A stretch of 64,000 nucleotides of DNA from NCBI GenBank assembly GCA_024281995.1, contig JAMWZW010000001.1, positions 186,001 to 250,000 on the forward strand, given 5' to 3'. Below, piece by piece: positions 56,240 to 64,000 of the stretch; position 1 is the first letter of the stretch, and the number at the start of each line of letters is the position of its first letter. The translations under genes and the position numbers were made by a program. This stretch comes from Nitrosomonas sp. (lineage in GTDB: Bacteria > Pseudomonadota > Gammaproteobacteria > Burkholderiales > Nitrosomonadaceae). The notes under the pieces are model-generated. The model saw only the letters and a program-made list of their open reading frames with translations. It had not been told where the DNA came from and ran no database searches.

Positions 56240-58084
56240 TTAGCATTTGGTACCTGAAACAACTCTATTGCGAGTGAGTTCTGCTGCTGCAATTTCGGCG
56301 CGGATTCTTGCAGAAGCGGCAGCAGTTGCTTCTTTATCGGCTTGTGAGCGCGCAAATAATGCTTCTTTGGCCATTACTTCAACAGCTTCACGTTCTGCTG
56401 CAGCTTCCAATGCTATTGATTCCAAAGTGATACGCTCCTGCATAGCAACTAAAGCGGCGGACTCAGTTCTGGCTTTCTCTAAGGCAATTTTGGTTGCTGC
56501 CTTTTCAGCTTCAAATTGAGCCTTAGCTTTGTTGGTGGCAATGATTTTTGCTTGCGCTCGGGTTATTGCTAGGCCGGTAATTTTTTGCTCAATTTCAAGT
56601 CGTTCAGCAACGGCTTGTTTTGCTTCAGTCATTGCTTTGACGCGCATTTCTGCATCTGCTAATAAACGCTGCTCCAGCTCGGCTTTAGCGTTGCCTTCTT
56701 GTGCCGCAAGTTCATCCAAATGTGCTTTTGCTTCAGCATTAGTTTTTAATCGTAATTCTGCTTCCGCTTTACGTTTGGCGGACTTTTGTGCAGCGATCTC
56801 AGCTTCCCTGCGTGCTTCGGCTTGCTTCATGGCTTTTTCTTCAGCTTTGATGCGTTTTTGATATTCTTTGGTGGCAGTGATTTCGGCCTTTTCTCTTTCA
56901 GTGGCGATTGCGGTTGCTTGTTTTTCGGCTGATAGCGTTGCTTCTACTGCAGCTAATGCATCAGCTTCAATCTGTAGGCGTTTATTGCTTTCTTCAAGTA
57001 GCTCGGACTCAGCGATAAGTCGCGTTTTTATCGTATCAGCTGTAGCATTTTCATTGGCGATAATCAATGCTGCAATTTCTGCAGCCGCTGCTTCAGTATC
57101 AGCCCGATCGCGTGCGACAGTTATGGCCTGTTCGTCGATTGCAGCCCGTTTTCTAGCTTGTTCAGCTGCAAATGCTTCTGCTTCGGCTCTGTTTAGCGCA
57201 GCCTGTGTGGCGTCAGCTTCGCTTCGAATTTTGTCTTCTTCCGCTTCCCTTGCTTTTCTTTCATAATCCAAGCGCAGAGCAGTTTGTGTTAATGCTTGCG
57301 CTTCTAGTTTGGAACGAATTTGTATTTCTTCGAGCGCCTGCTTGTCAGCTTCTTCACGTGCTTTGGCCAGGGCTATAATTCTTTGTGATTCTTGAATTTT
57401 TGCATGAGCAGCTACTGTTGCACGAGTTTCGGCTTCAATAGTCGCGAACGCGATTAAACGGGCCTCTTCTGCTGCTTTGGCGCTACCTGAGGCAATCTCA
57501 GTTGCTTCTTTTTCTTTTAATGCCGCGGCATGGATTTGATCGAGAGCAATAGTCTCTTGCTCGATCCGTTTCTGCTTTTTCTCAATGATAGCAGCTTCAG
57601 CTTTGATCTTGGCTTCTAGTAAAACACTTAAAGCTTTTTCCGCTCTGTATTTTTCATCGGCAAAATGCTTAGCCTTGATTTCGAGTTCACGACATATATT
57701 GGCTTCTTCGATGGCAAGTGCATCAGCTTTAGCTCTGCTACGAGCTTGCTCGGTTGCGATGGTTTCTGCTTGGATCCTTGATTCGGCTGCAATTCTTGCA
57801 TTAGCTTCAGCACGGGCTCGTGCTTCAGCAGCAACTCGTGCAATTCTTTCGGCTTCAATACGTTTCTGCGCTTCTTTAATGGCGCGATCCTCCGCACTTA
57901 AGCGATCACGGTAAGCGGTTTCAAGCTGTTGCTTGATGTCATTAATGAGTGAAGATTGTTGATTAGAATCAAACGTGTCGTCGGATTGTGGTTCACTGTT
58001 GAGTGTAATAATTTCTTTATCGTCATGCGCTTCTGACGATGAAATTTTGCGAAGTGAATTTAATAAGCGCGACTTGAATGTCAT
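56240..58084 (-). CDS. 14-residue-repeat coiled-coil protein, unknown role
   Basis: A 614-residue protein. After 60 residues, 39 consecutive units of exactly 14 residues (61-606) run without an indel, then RVVSGTKC ends it. A typical unit is RIQAETIATEQARS or RAEAEAFAAEQARK: a basic residue at position 1, acidic at about 5, Ala at 8. Two heptads per unit fit one continuous helix, about 80 nm if fully extended. There is no signal peptide or membrane segment. I do not recognise the family. It lies between an AT-rich gap and the flagellar operon on the same strand, 231 bp from fliR. Confidence 0.85.
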   Translation of the reverse strand: MTFKSRLLNSLRKISSSEAHDDKEIITLNSEPQSDDTFDSNQQSSLINDIKQQLETAYRDRLSAEDRAIKEAQKRIEAERIARVAAEARARAEANARIAAESRIQAETIATEQARSRAKADALAIEEANICRELEIKAKHFADEKYRAEKALSVLLEAKIKAEAAIIEKKQKRIEQETIALDQIHAAALKEKEATEIASGSAKAAEEARLIAFATIEAETRATVAAHAKIQESQRIIALAKAREEADKQALEEIQIRSKLEAQALTQTALRLDYERKAREAEEDKIRSEADATQAALNRAEAEAFAAEQARKRAAIDEQAITVARDRADTEAAAAEIAALIIANENATADTIKTRLIAESELLEESNKRLQIEADALAAVEATLSAEKQATAIATEREKAEITATKEYQKRIKAEEKAMKQAEARREAEIAAQKSAKRKAEAELRLKTNAEAKAHLDELAAQEGNAKAELEQRLLADAEMRVKAMTEAKQAVAERLEIEQKITGLAITRAQAKIIATNKAKAQFEAEKAATKIALEKARTESAALVAMQERITLESIALEAAAEREAVEVMAKEALFARSQADKEATAAASARIRAEIAAAELTRNRVVSGTKC

Positions 58085-58315
58085 AAGTTATTAACTAAAG
58101 CTAATGAATGCTTGGATGTCCATGCTGACAATAATTGTGCGTAAGTAAGTTGAGACTTTAGCAATTTTTATTAGAAAGTTAATGACGAAAAAGCAGGGGA
58201 ATTGCATCTGTTTATAATCAATGGGAAAAAATTTTTTAAAAAGTGTGTGTAAGTCACTGTTATAAAGTAATAATATAAATTACAGTAAATAGTTTATGAA
58301 TTCCTTGCATCCTTG

Positions 58316-59116
58316 CTATTTAAGACTGCTCATTTGGATGATATTTAGTATTCCCATCATAAAATTTAATCCGTCGTGTACCAGATGCTCCAAAATTGGG
58401 GCATAAAAGGGCATGCTAAGTGCCAGCACGAGAAGACCAATCGATAATGTTAACGGGAAGCCCACTGCAAAAATGTTTAATTGCGGTGCGGCGCGTGTCA
58501 AAATACCTAATGCAAGGTTGGTGATGAGGAGAGCGGTTAGAACCGGCAATGATAGTTGCAAGCCCGATTTGAAAATTTCACCGCCCCAGCTGGCGAGTGA
58601 GGTGAATGTGGCATCAGTGACGCCTTCTAAACCAATGGGTAAAGTGTTAAAGCTTTGTGAGATCAAAGCAATCATCATTAAGTGACCATCAATTGCCAAA
58701 AATGCAAGGCTAGCAATTACCCCTAGAAAACGCCCAATGATATCGATTTGGCCAGAATTTTGCGGATCAAAAAAAATTGCAAAACCAAGACCCATCTGCA
58801 AGCCTATTAATTCACCGGCCATTTCTACCGCAACAAAAACGATGCGCATGACGAACCCAATGGCGATACCGATCAATACCTGCTGTAACATAACGATTAA
58901 ACCCATACCTGTGGATGGATCAATCTCCGGTAGCGATTTTTCAACTGAAGGCGTGACCAAAAGGGTAAGCATAATTGCCAATCCTAATTTCACTCGCACG
59001 GGAACGCTTGTATTACCAAGGATTGGAGCTGTTGCTATCAATGCCAGAATTCTACTGAGCGGCCAGATGTAAATGGCCAATAAGTTATTGAGTTCGGCAG
59101 TGGTAATGCTGATCAT
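58316..59116 (-). CDS. fliR: flagellar export apparatus protein FliR
   Basis: A 266-residue integral membrane protein of the type III export gate (FliP5Q4R1). Hydrophobic segments fill most of the length. VEMAGELIGLQMGLGFAIFF and FDPQNSGQ are family landmarks, as is LGILTRAAPQLNIFAVGFPL near residue 205. It is the last gene of the fliKLMNOPQR run, 54 bp after fliQ. Confidence 0.95.
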   Translation of the reverse strand: MISITTAELNNLLAIYIWPLSRILALIATAPILGNTSVPVRVKLGLAIMLTLLVTPSVEKSLPEIDPSTGMGLIVMLQQVLIGIAIGFVMRIVFVAVEMAGELIGLQMGLGFAIFFDPQNSGQIDIIGRFLGVIASLAFLAIDGHLMMIALISQSFNTLPIGLEGVTDATFTSLASWGGEIFKSGLQLSLPVLTALLITNLALGILTRAAPQLNIFAVGFPLTLSIGLLVLALSMPFYAPILEHLVHDGLNFMMGILNIIQMSSLK

Positions 59117-59170
59117 GATAACAATTTATCCGCTTGCTAAGATATTAATCAGCACTTGTCGATGGCGATG

Positions 59171-59443
59171 CTAGCCAATTGCCAGCCAGGGAATGCTGGT
59201 AAATAGCCGTTGTATGTAATCTGTCATAATGTTGATCATCCAAGGCCCGGCCAACACCATAACTAAGAACATGACCAATAATTTGGGGATGAATGACAAT
59301 GTCATTTCATTGATTTGTGTTGCGGCCTGGAAGATACTGACAATTAATCCGGTTGCCAGAGCTGAGAGCAGCAGCGGGGCGGAAACCATGAATGTAATTT
59401 CAAGCGCTTGCCGGCCAATAGTCATTGCACTTTCTGGAGTCAT
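59171..59443 (-). CDS. fliQ: flagellar export apparatus protein FliQ
   Basis: A 90-residue protein with two transmembrane helices, the standard FliQ size. It starts TPESAMTIGRQALEITFMVS; the second half LVSIFQAATQINEMTLSFIP is nearly invariant in the family. FliQ forms part of the export gate with FliP and FliR. It begins 13 bp after the fliP stop. Confidence 0.97.
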   Translation of the reverse strand: MTPESAMTIGRQALEITFMVSAPLLLSALATGLIVSIFQAATQINEMTLSFIPKLLVMFLVMVLAGPWMINIMTDYIQRLFTSIPWLAIG

Positions 59444-59456
59444 AGTTGAGTTCCTT

Positions 59457-60248
59457 TCAGGTATAGAAACTTTGCGTCAATGAGCCAATGATTAAATGCC
59501 AACCATCGACTAAAACAAAAAGCATTAATTTAAATGGCAATGAAATGATCATGGGTGACAGCATCATCATACCCATTGCCATCAGTACACTGGATACCAC
59601 CAGATCAATGATCAGAAATGGAATAAATATGACAAAACCAATTTGGAATGCGGTTTTTAATTCGCTGGTGATATATGCTGGCACAAGTATTTTTAATGGC
59701 ACTTTGTCGCGGCTTTCAATTTCTTCACTGCCGGAAATTTCTACAAATAGTGCTAGATCCGTTTCCCGGGTTTGATGCAGCATGAACGATTTTAGTGGTA
59801 CGCTCGCTTTATCAGCGGCTTCCATAATAGTGATCTTATCTTCGGAAAAAGGGACATAAGCGTCGTTATAAACGCGGTCTATAACCGGTGACATAATAAA
59901 AAAAGTCAAAAATAGCGCTAGTCCCAGAAGCACCTGATTGGGAGGAGAAGACTGCGTGCCCAAGGCCAACCGCAATAATGACAACACAATGATAATGCGG
60001 GTAAAACTTGACATCATCAATACTATTGCCGGTAAAAAAGTTAACGAAGTTAATAGTAATAATGTTTGCAAGTTCAACGCGTAGGTTGTGCTGCCATTTG
60101 TGCCGGGTGTGCTGGTGAATGCAGGAAATCCCGATTTTTGGGCAAATGCGGGCAAGGCGATGAAACTTGCCAAGAAGAAAATTATCTTGAGTAGCGAGTA
60201 TTTTCTTCGCTTGATGCATGCGACGATTGATGTGTATTGGTTAGACAT
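59457..60248 (-). CDS. fliP: flagellar export apparatus protein FliP
   Basis: A 263-residue export-gate protein. A cleavable signal peptide lies at residues 15-36 ([16 protein letters not shown]), usual for Fli[21 protein letters not shown] and [19 protein letters not shown] are conserved, as are the C-terminal [18 protein letters not shown] and [19 protein letters not shown]. It overlaps the end of fliO by 8 nt. Confidence 0.97.
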   Translation of the reverse strand: MSNQYTSIVACIKRRKYSLLKIIFFLASFIALPAFAQKSGFPAFTSTPGTNGSTTYALNLQTLLLLTSLTFLPAIVLMMSSFTRIIIVLSLLRLALGTQSSPPNQVLLGLALFLTFFIMSPVIDRVYNDAYVPFSEDKITIMEAADKASVPLKSFMLHQTRETDLALFVEISGSEEIESRDKVPLKILVPAYITSELKTAFQIGFVIFIPFLIIDLVVSSVLMAMGMMMLSPMIISLPFKLMLFVLVDGWHLIIGSLTQSFYT

Positions 60249-60684
60249 TGTCTTTCTTCATACTCTCGTTTAGCTGAACAGCAAAATCTTTTTGCGATGC
60301 GTTTTCTTGTGTCGTATCGCCTGTACTCACTGCAGGCTTGTCCAAGGTGTGCAGTTTGGTTACGTGACCAGGCGCTACACCTAAAACAAGCCATGTATTG
60401 TCGATTTCAACCACCACTACCCGCTCCCGCTGTCCCACCCCGGTTGCTGCAACAACCTTGAGGGTGCCAGCGGCAGTGGCGGGAATCAGTGAAAAGCGTT
60501 TAAGTAACCAGGTAAGCCCCCAGATGATTGCCAGCACCAATAGCAACCCACCAGCCATTTGTAACGTATTTTCCGTGGATATTACAGAAGGAGGAGGCAC
60601 ATAGCTTGGCTTTCCTGTTTCGGCTAAGGCGTGAAATGGTAGCGGTAGTAACAATGCTAGCAAGAACCAATGGCGATTAATCAT
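60241..60684 (-). CDS. fliO: flagellar biosynthesis protein FliO
   Basis: A 147-residue bitopic membrane protein. A signal-like N-terminus is followed by one transmembrane helix ([20 protein letters not shown], about residues 41-60), then a short cytoplasmic domain: [20 protein letters not shown] and [17 protein letters not shown], typical of FliO. FliO assists assembly of the FliP complex. It begins 8 bp after the fliN stop. Confidence 0.92.
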   Translation of the reverse strand: MINRHWFLLALLLPLPFHALAETGKPSYVPPPSVISTENTLQMAGGLLLVLAIIWGLTWLLKRFSLIPATAAGTLKVVAATGVGQRERVVVVEIDNTWLVLGVAPGHVTKLHTLDKPAVSTGDTTQENASQKDFAVQLNESMKKDNV

Positions 60685-60692
60685 GATTAGCT

Positions 60693-61217
60693 CTAACGAT
60701 TAAGTTTACGAATGCGCTCGCTGGGTGTAATGATATCCGTCAGCCGGATACCAAATTTGTCATTGACGACAACGACCTCACCTTGCGCGATTAAGCAGCC
60801 GTTGACAAGTACATCCATGGGTTCCCCTGCCATGCCATCGAGCTCTACAACTGAACCTTGGGCCAATTGCAGCAAGTTTTTGATGGTGATTTTGGTGCGT
60901 CCCAATTCAACAGTCATTTGTACCGGAATATCAAGAATTAAGTCGATATCATGACGGGAGTTATTCAGTGCACTTTCTTTCGAGAACTCTTGAAATACTG
61001 TTGCAGTAGCGGTTTTGGCGTCTGTTATAGAGTTATTGTTTTTTTCTATATTCGATTGATTCCGAATTGACGTCGCTTGCTCGGCCATAGCTGCTGCCCA
61101 ATCATCAACGCCTGCTTCATTTTCAGTCGAGTCATTTCGTGTGGCCGCTGCTTGTTCCGCCATGGCTGCTGCCCAATCGTCTGGCTCCGTTTGATTGCTT
61201 GCTGTGGGGTCTGACAT
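60693..61217 (-). CDS. fliN: flagellar motor switch protein FliN
   Basis: A 174-residue switch-complex protein. ATG at 61217 is chosen because TTGGAG lies 7-12 bases upstream; an in-frame start 12 bp earlier is weaker. The C-terminal SpoA domain (residues about 95-170) has IPVQMTVELGRTKITIKNLL, GSVVELDGMAGEPMDVLVNG and RLTDIITPSER. The N-terminal tail carries the segment DDWAAAMAEQA twice (near residues 15 and 38), where one copy is usual. Confidence 0.95.
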   Translation of the reverse strand: MSDPTASNQTEPDDWAAAMAEQAAATRNDSTENEAGVDDWAAAMAEQATSIRNQSNIEKNNNSITDAKTATATVFQEFSKESALNNSRHDIDLILDIPVQMTVELGRTKITIKNLLQLAQGSVVELDGMAGEPMDVLVNGCLIAQGEVVVVNDKFGIRLTDIITPSERIRKLNR

Positions 61218-61236
61218 TTTAATCTCCAAATGATTA

Positions 61237-62211
61237 TTAGTTTTCTGACTGAGAAATCATCGCATTGACTCTGAGTGCATACCGGCCATTAATAGTGCCG
61301 TAATGGCAATCCATAATGGGTACGCCATCTACATGTGCCGTGACAGTTTTAGGGATATCCAATGGAATAATATCGCCAGCTTGCATGCTGAGGATTTGGT
61401 CAAAGGTCACTTTTGTATATCCTAGGTTAGCAATCAATTCTACTTCGGCGCCTTGTACTTGCTGTGACAACAGTTTAATCCAACGCTTATCGATTTCCAG
61501 ATGGTCACCTTGTAAGGCACTGTATAAAGTATCTTTAATGGGCTCGATCATGGAATAGGGAATACATACATGTAATGCACCGCCTTTATTTCCCATGTCG
61601 ATATCAAAAGTTACTGTGACAACCACTTCATTAGGTGTGGCAATCGTTGCAAACTGTGGATTCATTTCGGATCGGATATACTCAAATTTAATGGGGTAGA
61701 CTGATTTCCATGCTTTTTCATAATCTTCAAATACCACATTAAGCAAACGTTGAATAATGCGTTGTTCGGTTTGAGTAAAGTCTCTTCCCTCTACGCGAGT
61801 GTGATACCGGCCATCACCGCCGAATAAATTATCCACAATTAAGAAAATCAGATTGGGATCAAAAACAAGCAATGCATTACCGCGTAGCGGTTTCATCTGA
61901 ACCATGTTGAGATTGGTTGGTACTGCAAGATTACGCACAAATTCGCTGAATTTGATGACTTTAACAGGACCTACTGAGATATCTATCGTACGGCGCATAA
62001 AATTGAACATGCCTATGCGTAACAGGCGTGCAAATCGCTCATTGATGATTTCAAAAGTTGGCATTCGGCCACGTACAATACGTTCCTGAGTGCCAATGTT
62101 ATAGGCCTTGATTCCACCTTTTTCTTCTTCTTTGCTTTCCTCATCGCTTTCACCAGTGGCACCTCTGAGGAGTGCATCAACTTCATCTTGTGAAAGAAAT
62201 TCTTCGGACAT
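61237..62211 (-). CDS. fliM: flagellar motor switch protein FliM
   Basis: A 324-residue switch protein. The CheY-P-binding N-terminus is FLSQDEVDALLRGATGE. The middle domain has GRMPTFEIINERFARLLRIG and NLNMVQMKPLRGNALLVFDP; the C-terminal SpoA domain ends with DIPKTVTAHVDGVPIMDCHY. A strongly acidic linker (ESDEESKEEEKGG) follows the CheY site. It starts 7 bp after the fliL stop and ends 19 bp before fliN. Confidence 0.97.
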   Translation of the reverse strand: MSEEFLSQDEVDALLRGATGESDEESKEEEKGGIKAYNIGTQERIVRGRMPTFEIINERFARLLRIGMFNFMRRTIDISVGPVKVIKFSEFVRNLAVPTNLNMVQMKPLRGNALLVFDPNLIFLIVDNLFGGDGRYHTRVEGRDFTQTEQRIIQRLLNVVFEDYEKAWKSVYPIKFEYIRSEMNPQFATIATPNEVVVTVTFDIDMGNKGGALHVCIPYSMIEPIKDTLYSALQGDHLEIDKRWIKLLSQQVQGAEVELIANLGYTKVTFDQILSMQAGDIIPLDIPKTVTAHVDGVPIMDCHYGTINGRYALRVNAMISQSEN

Positions 62212-62218
62212 GTGAGTA

Positions 62219-62707
62219 TTATTGAATTACAAATGATGTGAACAAGACTTCCAGAACTTCTTCTTGCAACTCGGTTTTGCTTAAGGATTGTCTAATTTCG
62301 TCAACAATTTGTTGACTTAATTGTTGTTTTCCTACAACACCTGAGATTTCTGTTGCTTTCTTACTCGAAAGTAACATTAATATCCGATTACGGATTTCTG
62401 GCATCTGTTTTTTGATTTCAGCGACCACAGAAGTTTCTCGAGTTTTTACAGTTAATCCGACTTGCAGATACTGACTGTTTACTTCTGGTTGTAGATTGAC
62501 GGTAAAAATATCGAGATCTACAAATGTAGTTGGTTTTTCTTTAGGCTTGGCGGGCTCAGATTCATCGTCTCCCATTATTTTCATGGCATACCATGTGCCA
62601 CCAGCACCAGCCCCAATAGCAATAGTTGCTATTAAAATTATCATGATTAAGCTTTTTTTATTTTTTCCTCCACCTGCATTCGGTGGCGTTTCAGCGGTTT
62701 TTGACAT
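62219..62707 (-). CDS. fliL: flagellar basal body-associated protein FliL
   Basis: A 162-residue bitopic protein. One transmembrane helix lies at about residues 19-41 (IMIILIATIAIGAGAGGTWY). The periplasmic domain shows FVDLDIFTVNLQPEVNSQYL and IRNRILMLLSSKKATEI, and ends with VLEVLFTSFVIQ, typical of FliL. It supports stator function. AAGGAG lies about 10 bases before the start. A 248-bp gap separates it from fliK, in which I saw no gene. Confidence 0.95.
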   Translation of the reverse strand: MSKTAETPPNAGGGKNKKSLIMIILIATIAIGAGAGGTWYAMKIMGDDESEPAKPKEKPTTFVDLDIFTVNLQPEVNSQYLQVGLTVKTRETSVVAEIKKQMPEIRNRILMLLSSKKATEISGVVGKQQLSQQIVDEIRQSLSKTELQEEVLEVLFTSFVIQ

Positions 62708-62955
62708 TGTGCTCAGCTCCTTATTTAGATGAACACAATTATCTTAGACACAATCGTTAATCGATATGACAAATAGCAATGAATTAACATCGCTATTTTC
62801 ACGTAACAAAGTTGTCAGTGGTTTGGTTGGGATTTTTTAATTGAGAAATGCTGCTGATAAAGTGCTATTTATATTTATTTTATGGAATGAGTTTAAGATT
62901 CAAATAGGCGTGTTTTTTATGAAAAGTATTAACTCGTTACTTTGTTTATTAATAT

Positions 62956-64000
62956 TTAAGCATACGTATTGACAATACCGTGATGTTTATTTGACACAAC
63001 AGTTGTTTCAATTTGATGTGTAGCCTCTGTTTGGGTGCTTGTTGTATTGGTAATGTTTCTAGCCGGATTATATGTTTGCTGTTGTCTATTTTCTTGTTGG
63101 AATGAATCAGCGCTAACCAATACATCACCTAATTGAATGCCATTTTCGGCCATCATTTCTCTTAATCTGGGTAAAGCTTCTTCAATGGCTTCACGTACTG
63201 CTGGGTGAGGTGAGAGAAATTGTGCAGTAGCTTGGTCTTGTGTAATGCTTAACATAACCTCAACAGGGCCAAGATGAGCCGGATTTAAATGGATTTCGGC
63301 CACTTGATGTTGCTGAGAAGTTAACCACATAATTTTCTGAGCAAACTCACTTCCCCATTTGGGTTGACCTACAGCAAGATCTACTTGAGTGTTCTGCGGC
63401 CCAGGATGTGAAGAAGAAACTGCAGGAGTGTGACTTAAACTCAGCGATTGTGGCGTTGTTACAGATTCAGTTGTTGCGGAGAAGATAGTTTCTTTTGCAC
63501 TAATTTGTGAGACATCGCTTATTTCTGAAGAAAAAGGTAAAAGTTTGCCGGAAACGGCAGGATCTGCCATATCCAGTGACTGCCAAAAATCATTGGACGA
63601 ATAAACGAAATTACTTGTTAAAGGATCGGCTGCTGAAGTAACTTGTGCAAATTTTTGCTGCAAAATTTGGTTGGTAACAAGTAATGGATTGGTTGCAAGT
63701 TTGTTATCTTGAGCAACTAATGTGTTCTGAGGTAATCCTGTTAACGTTGCTGGCAGAGTTGTCGCGGTCGTTGAAATGGCCGGATTCATTATGTTGAACT
63801 GAATTAGTGATTGCTCTATGTTAGTTATATCAACAAATAGATTATTGGTGGGTATATTTGTACCAGACGTATCTGATGATGCATTTATACTTACACCATT
63901 AGTTTCCGATGAGGTCTCTTTTTCCGAAGATTCGGCTATTTTAGCGGGGGGCGTACTTGTCTCGCTCTTATGCGTTGTGTCGGATACTTCACGCTCCAAT
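62956..64000 (-). CDS. fliK: flagellar hook-length control protein FliK, N-terminus outside window
   Basis: A reading frame of at least 347 residues that runs off the right edge. The conserved C-terminal Flg_hook domain (about the last 140 residues) shows FAQKIMWLTSQQHQVAEIHL, NPAHLGPVEVMLSITQDQA and LPRLREMMAENGIQLGDVLV. The part before it is rich in Ser, Thr and Asn and low in complexity, usual for the FliK ruler region. FliK measures the hook and switches export specificity. It precedes fliL. Confidence 0.92.
   Translation of the reverse strand, partial: LEREVSDTTHKSETSTPPAKIAESSEKETSSETNGVSINASSDTSGTNIPTNNLFVDITNIEQSLIQFNIMNPAISTTATTLPATLTGLPQNTLVAQDNKLATNPLLVTNQILQQKFAQVTSAADPLTSNFVYSSNDFWQSLDMADPAVSGKLLPFSSEISDVSQISAKETIFSATTESVTTPQSLSLSHTPAVSSSHPGPQNTQVDLAVGQPKWGSEFAQKIMWLTSQQHQVAEIHLNPAHLGPVEVMLSITQDQATAQFLSPHPAVREAIEEALPRLREMMAENGIQLGDVLVSADSFQQENRQQQTYNPARNITNTTSTQTEATHQIETTVVSNKHHGIVNTYA

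Noticed and set aside
56247..57914. Long plus-strand frames rich in Ala and Ser opposite the coiled-coil gene
   Set aside because: They mirror the 14-residue repeat composition of the minus-strand gene and have no start signals of their own.

Overview
The window reads as a chromosomal segment of a betaproteobacterium, most likely Nitrosomonadaceae (Nitrosomonas-like). This is inferred from gene content: RegA/RegB, a glyA-nrdR-ribD run, thiO next to a minor-pilin operon, a PEP-CTERM protein, Chp-type chemotaxis and a betaproteobacterial fliKLMNOPQR order. No rRNA or tRNA gene was seen, so the taxon is not proven.

Region 1 (1-2.8 kb) holds the 5' part of a secreted protein gene, a GDSL hydrolase with a PEP-CTERM tail, a VapBC toxin-antitoxin pair lying between two 137-bp direct repeats, and a 52-codon remnant resembling the Cas2-like start of a type I-F Cas3.

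Region 2 (2.8-14.7 kb) is a complete type I-C CRISPR-Cas locus (cas3-cas5c-cas8c-cas7c-cas4-cas1-cas2) with 32 repeats of 37 bp and 31 spacers. Toxin-antitoxin genes break it in two places. A DUF433 gene and a HicB/HicA pair sit co-directionally between cas7 and cas4, and the hicA stop overlaps the cas4 start. A MazEF-type pair sits on the opposite strand between cas4 and cas1, sharing a 49-bp divergent promoter region with cas1.

Region 3 (14.7-16.2 kb) is a graveyard of IS elements: a decayed IS5-family element abutting the last CRISPR repeat and an IS3 orfB tail.

Region 4 (16.2-24.6 kb) is housekeeping: glyA, nrdR, ribD, the redox two-component pair regB/regA, a divergent DAHP synthase-like gene, ispH and thiO.

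Region 5 (24.8-39.1 kb) is for type IV pili: fimT-pilV-pilW-pilX-pilY1-pilE, then a decayed IS427-type element and an IS3 orfA scrap, then chpA and pilJ on the other strand. pilG, pilH and pilI are not beside them.

Region 6 (39.1-56.2 kb) is mixed: ilvA, a HEPN/MNT pair, an orphan MNT gene, a TIR-like gene broken by one stop codon, sbcB, a Rid-family gene, a C-terminal kup fragment, an M10 metalloprotease with RTX repeats, a VanZ-like protein, DUF808, two DNA glycosylases, a tight operon of nucleotidyltransferase-HIT-desaturase-phosphoglycerate mutase, and a cysteine desulfurase. A 454-bp AT-rich gap carries three DnaA-box matches.

Region 7 (56.2-64 kb) holds a 614-residue protein made almost wholly of 39 uninterrupted 14-residue repeats, then fliR-Q-P-O-N-M-L and the 3' part of fliK, all on the minus strand.

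The most notable parts are the I-C locus interleaved with toxin-antitoxin modules and the 14-residue-repeat coiled-coil protein next to the flagellar operon.
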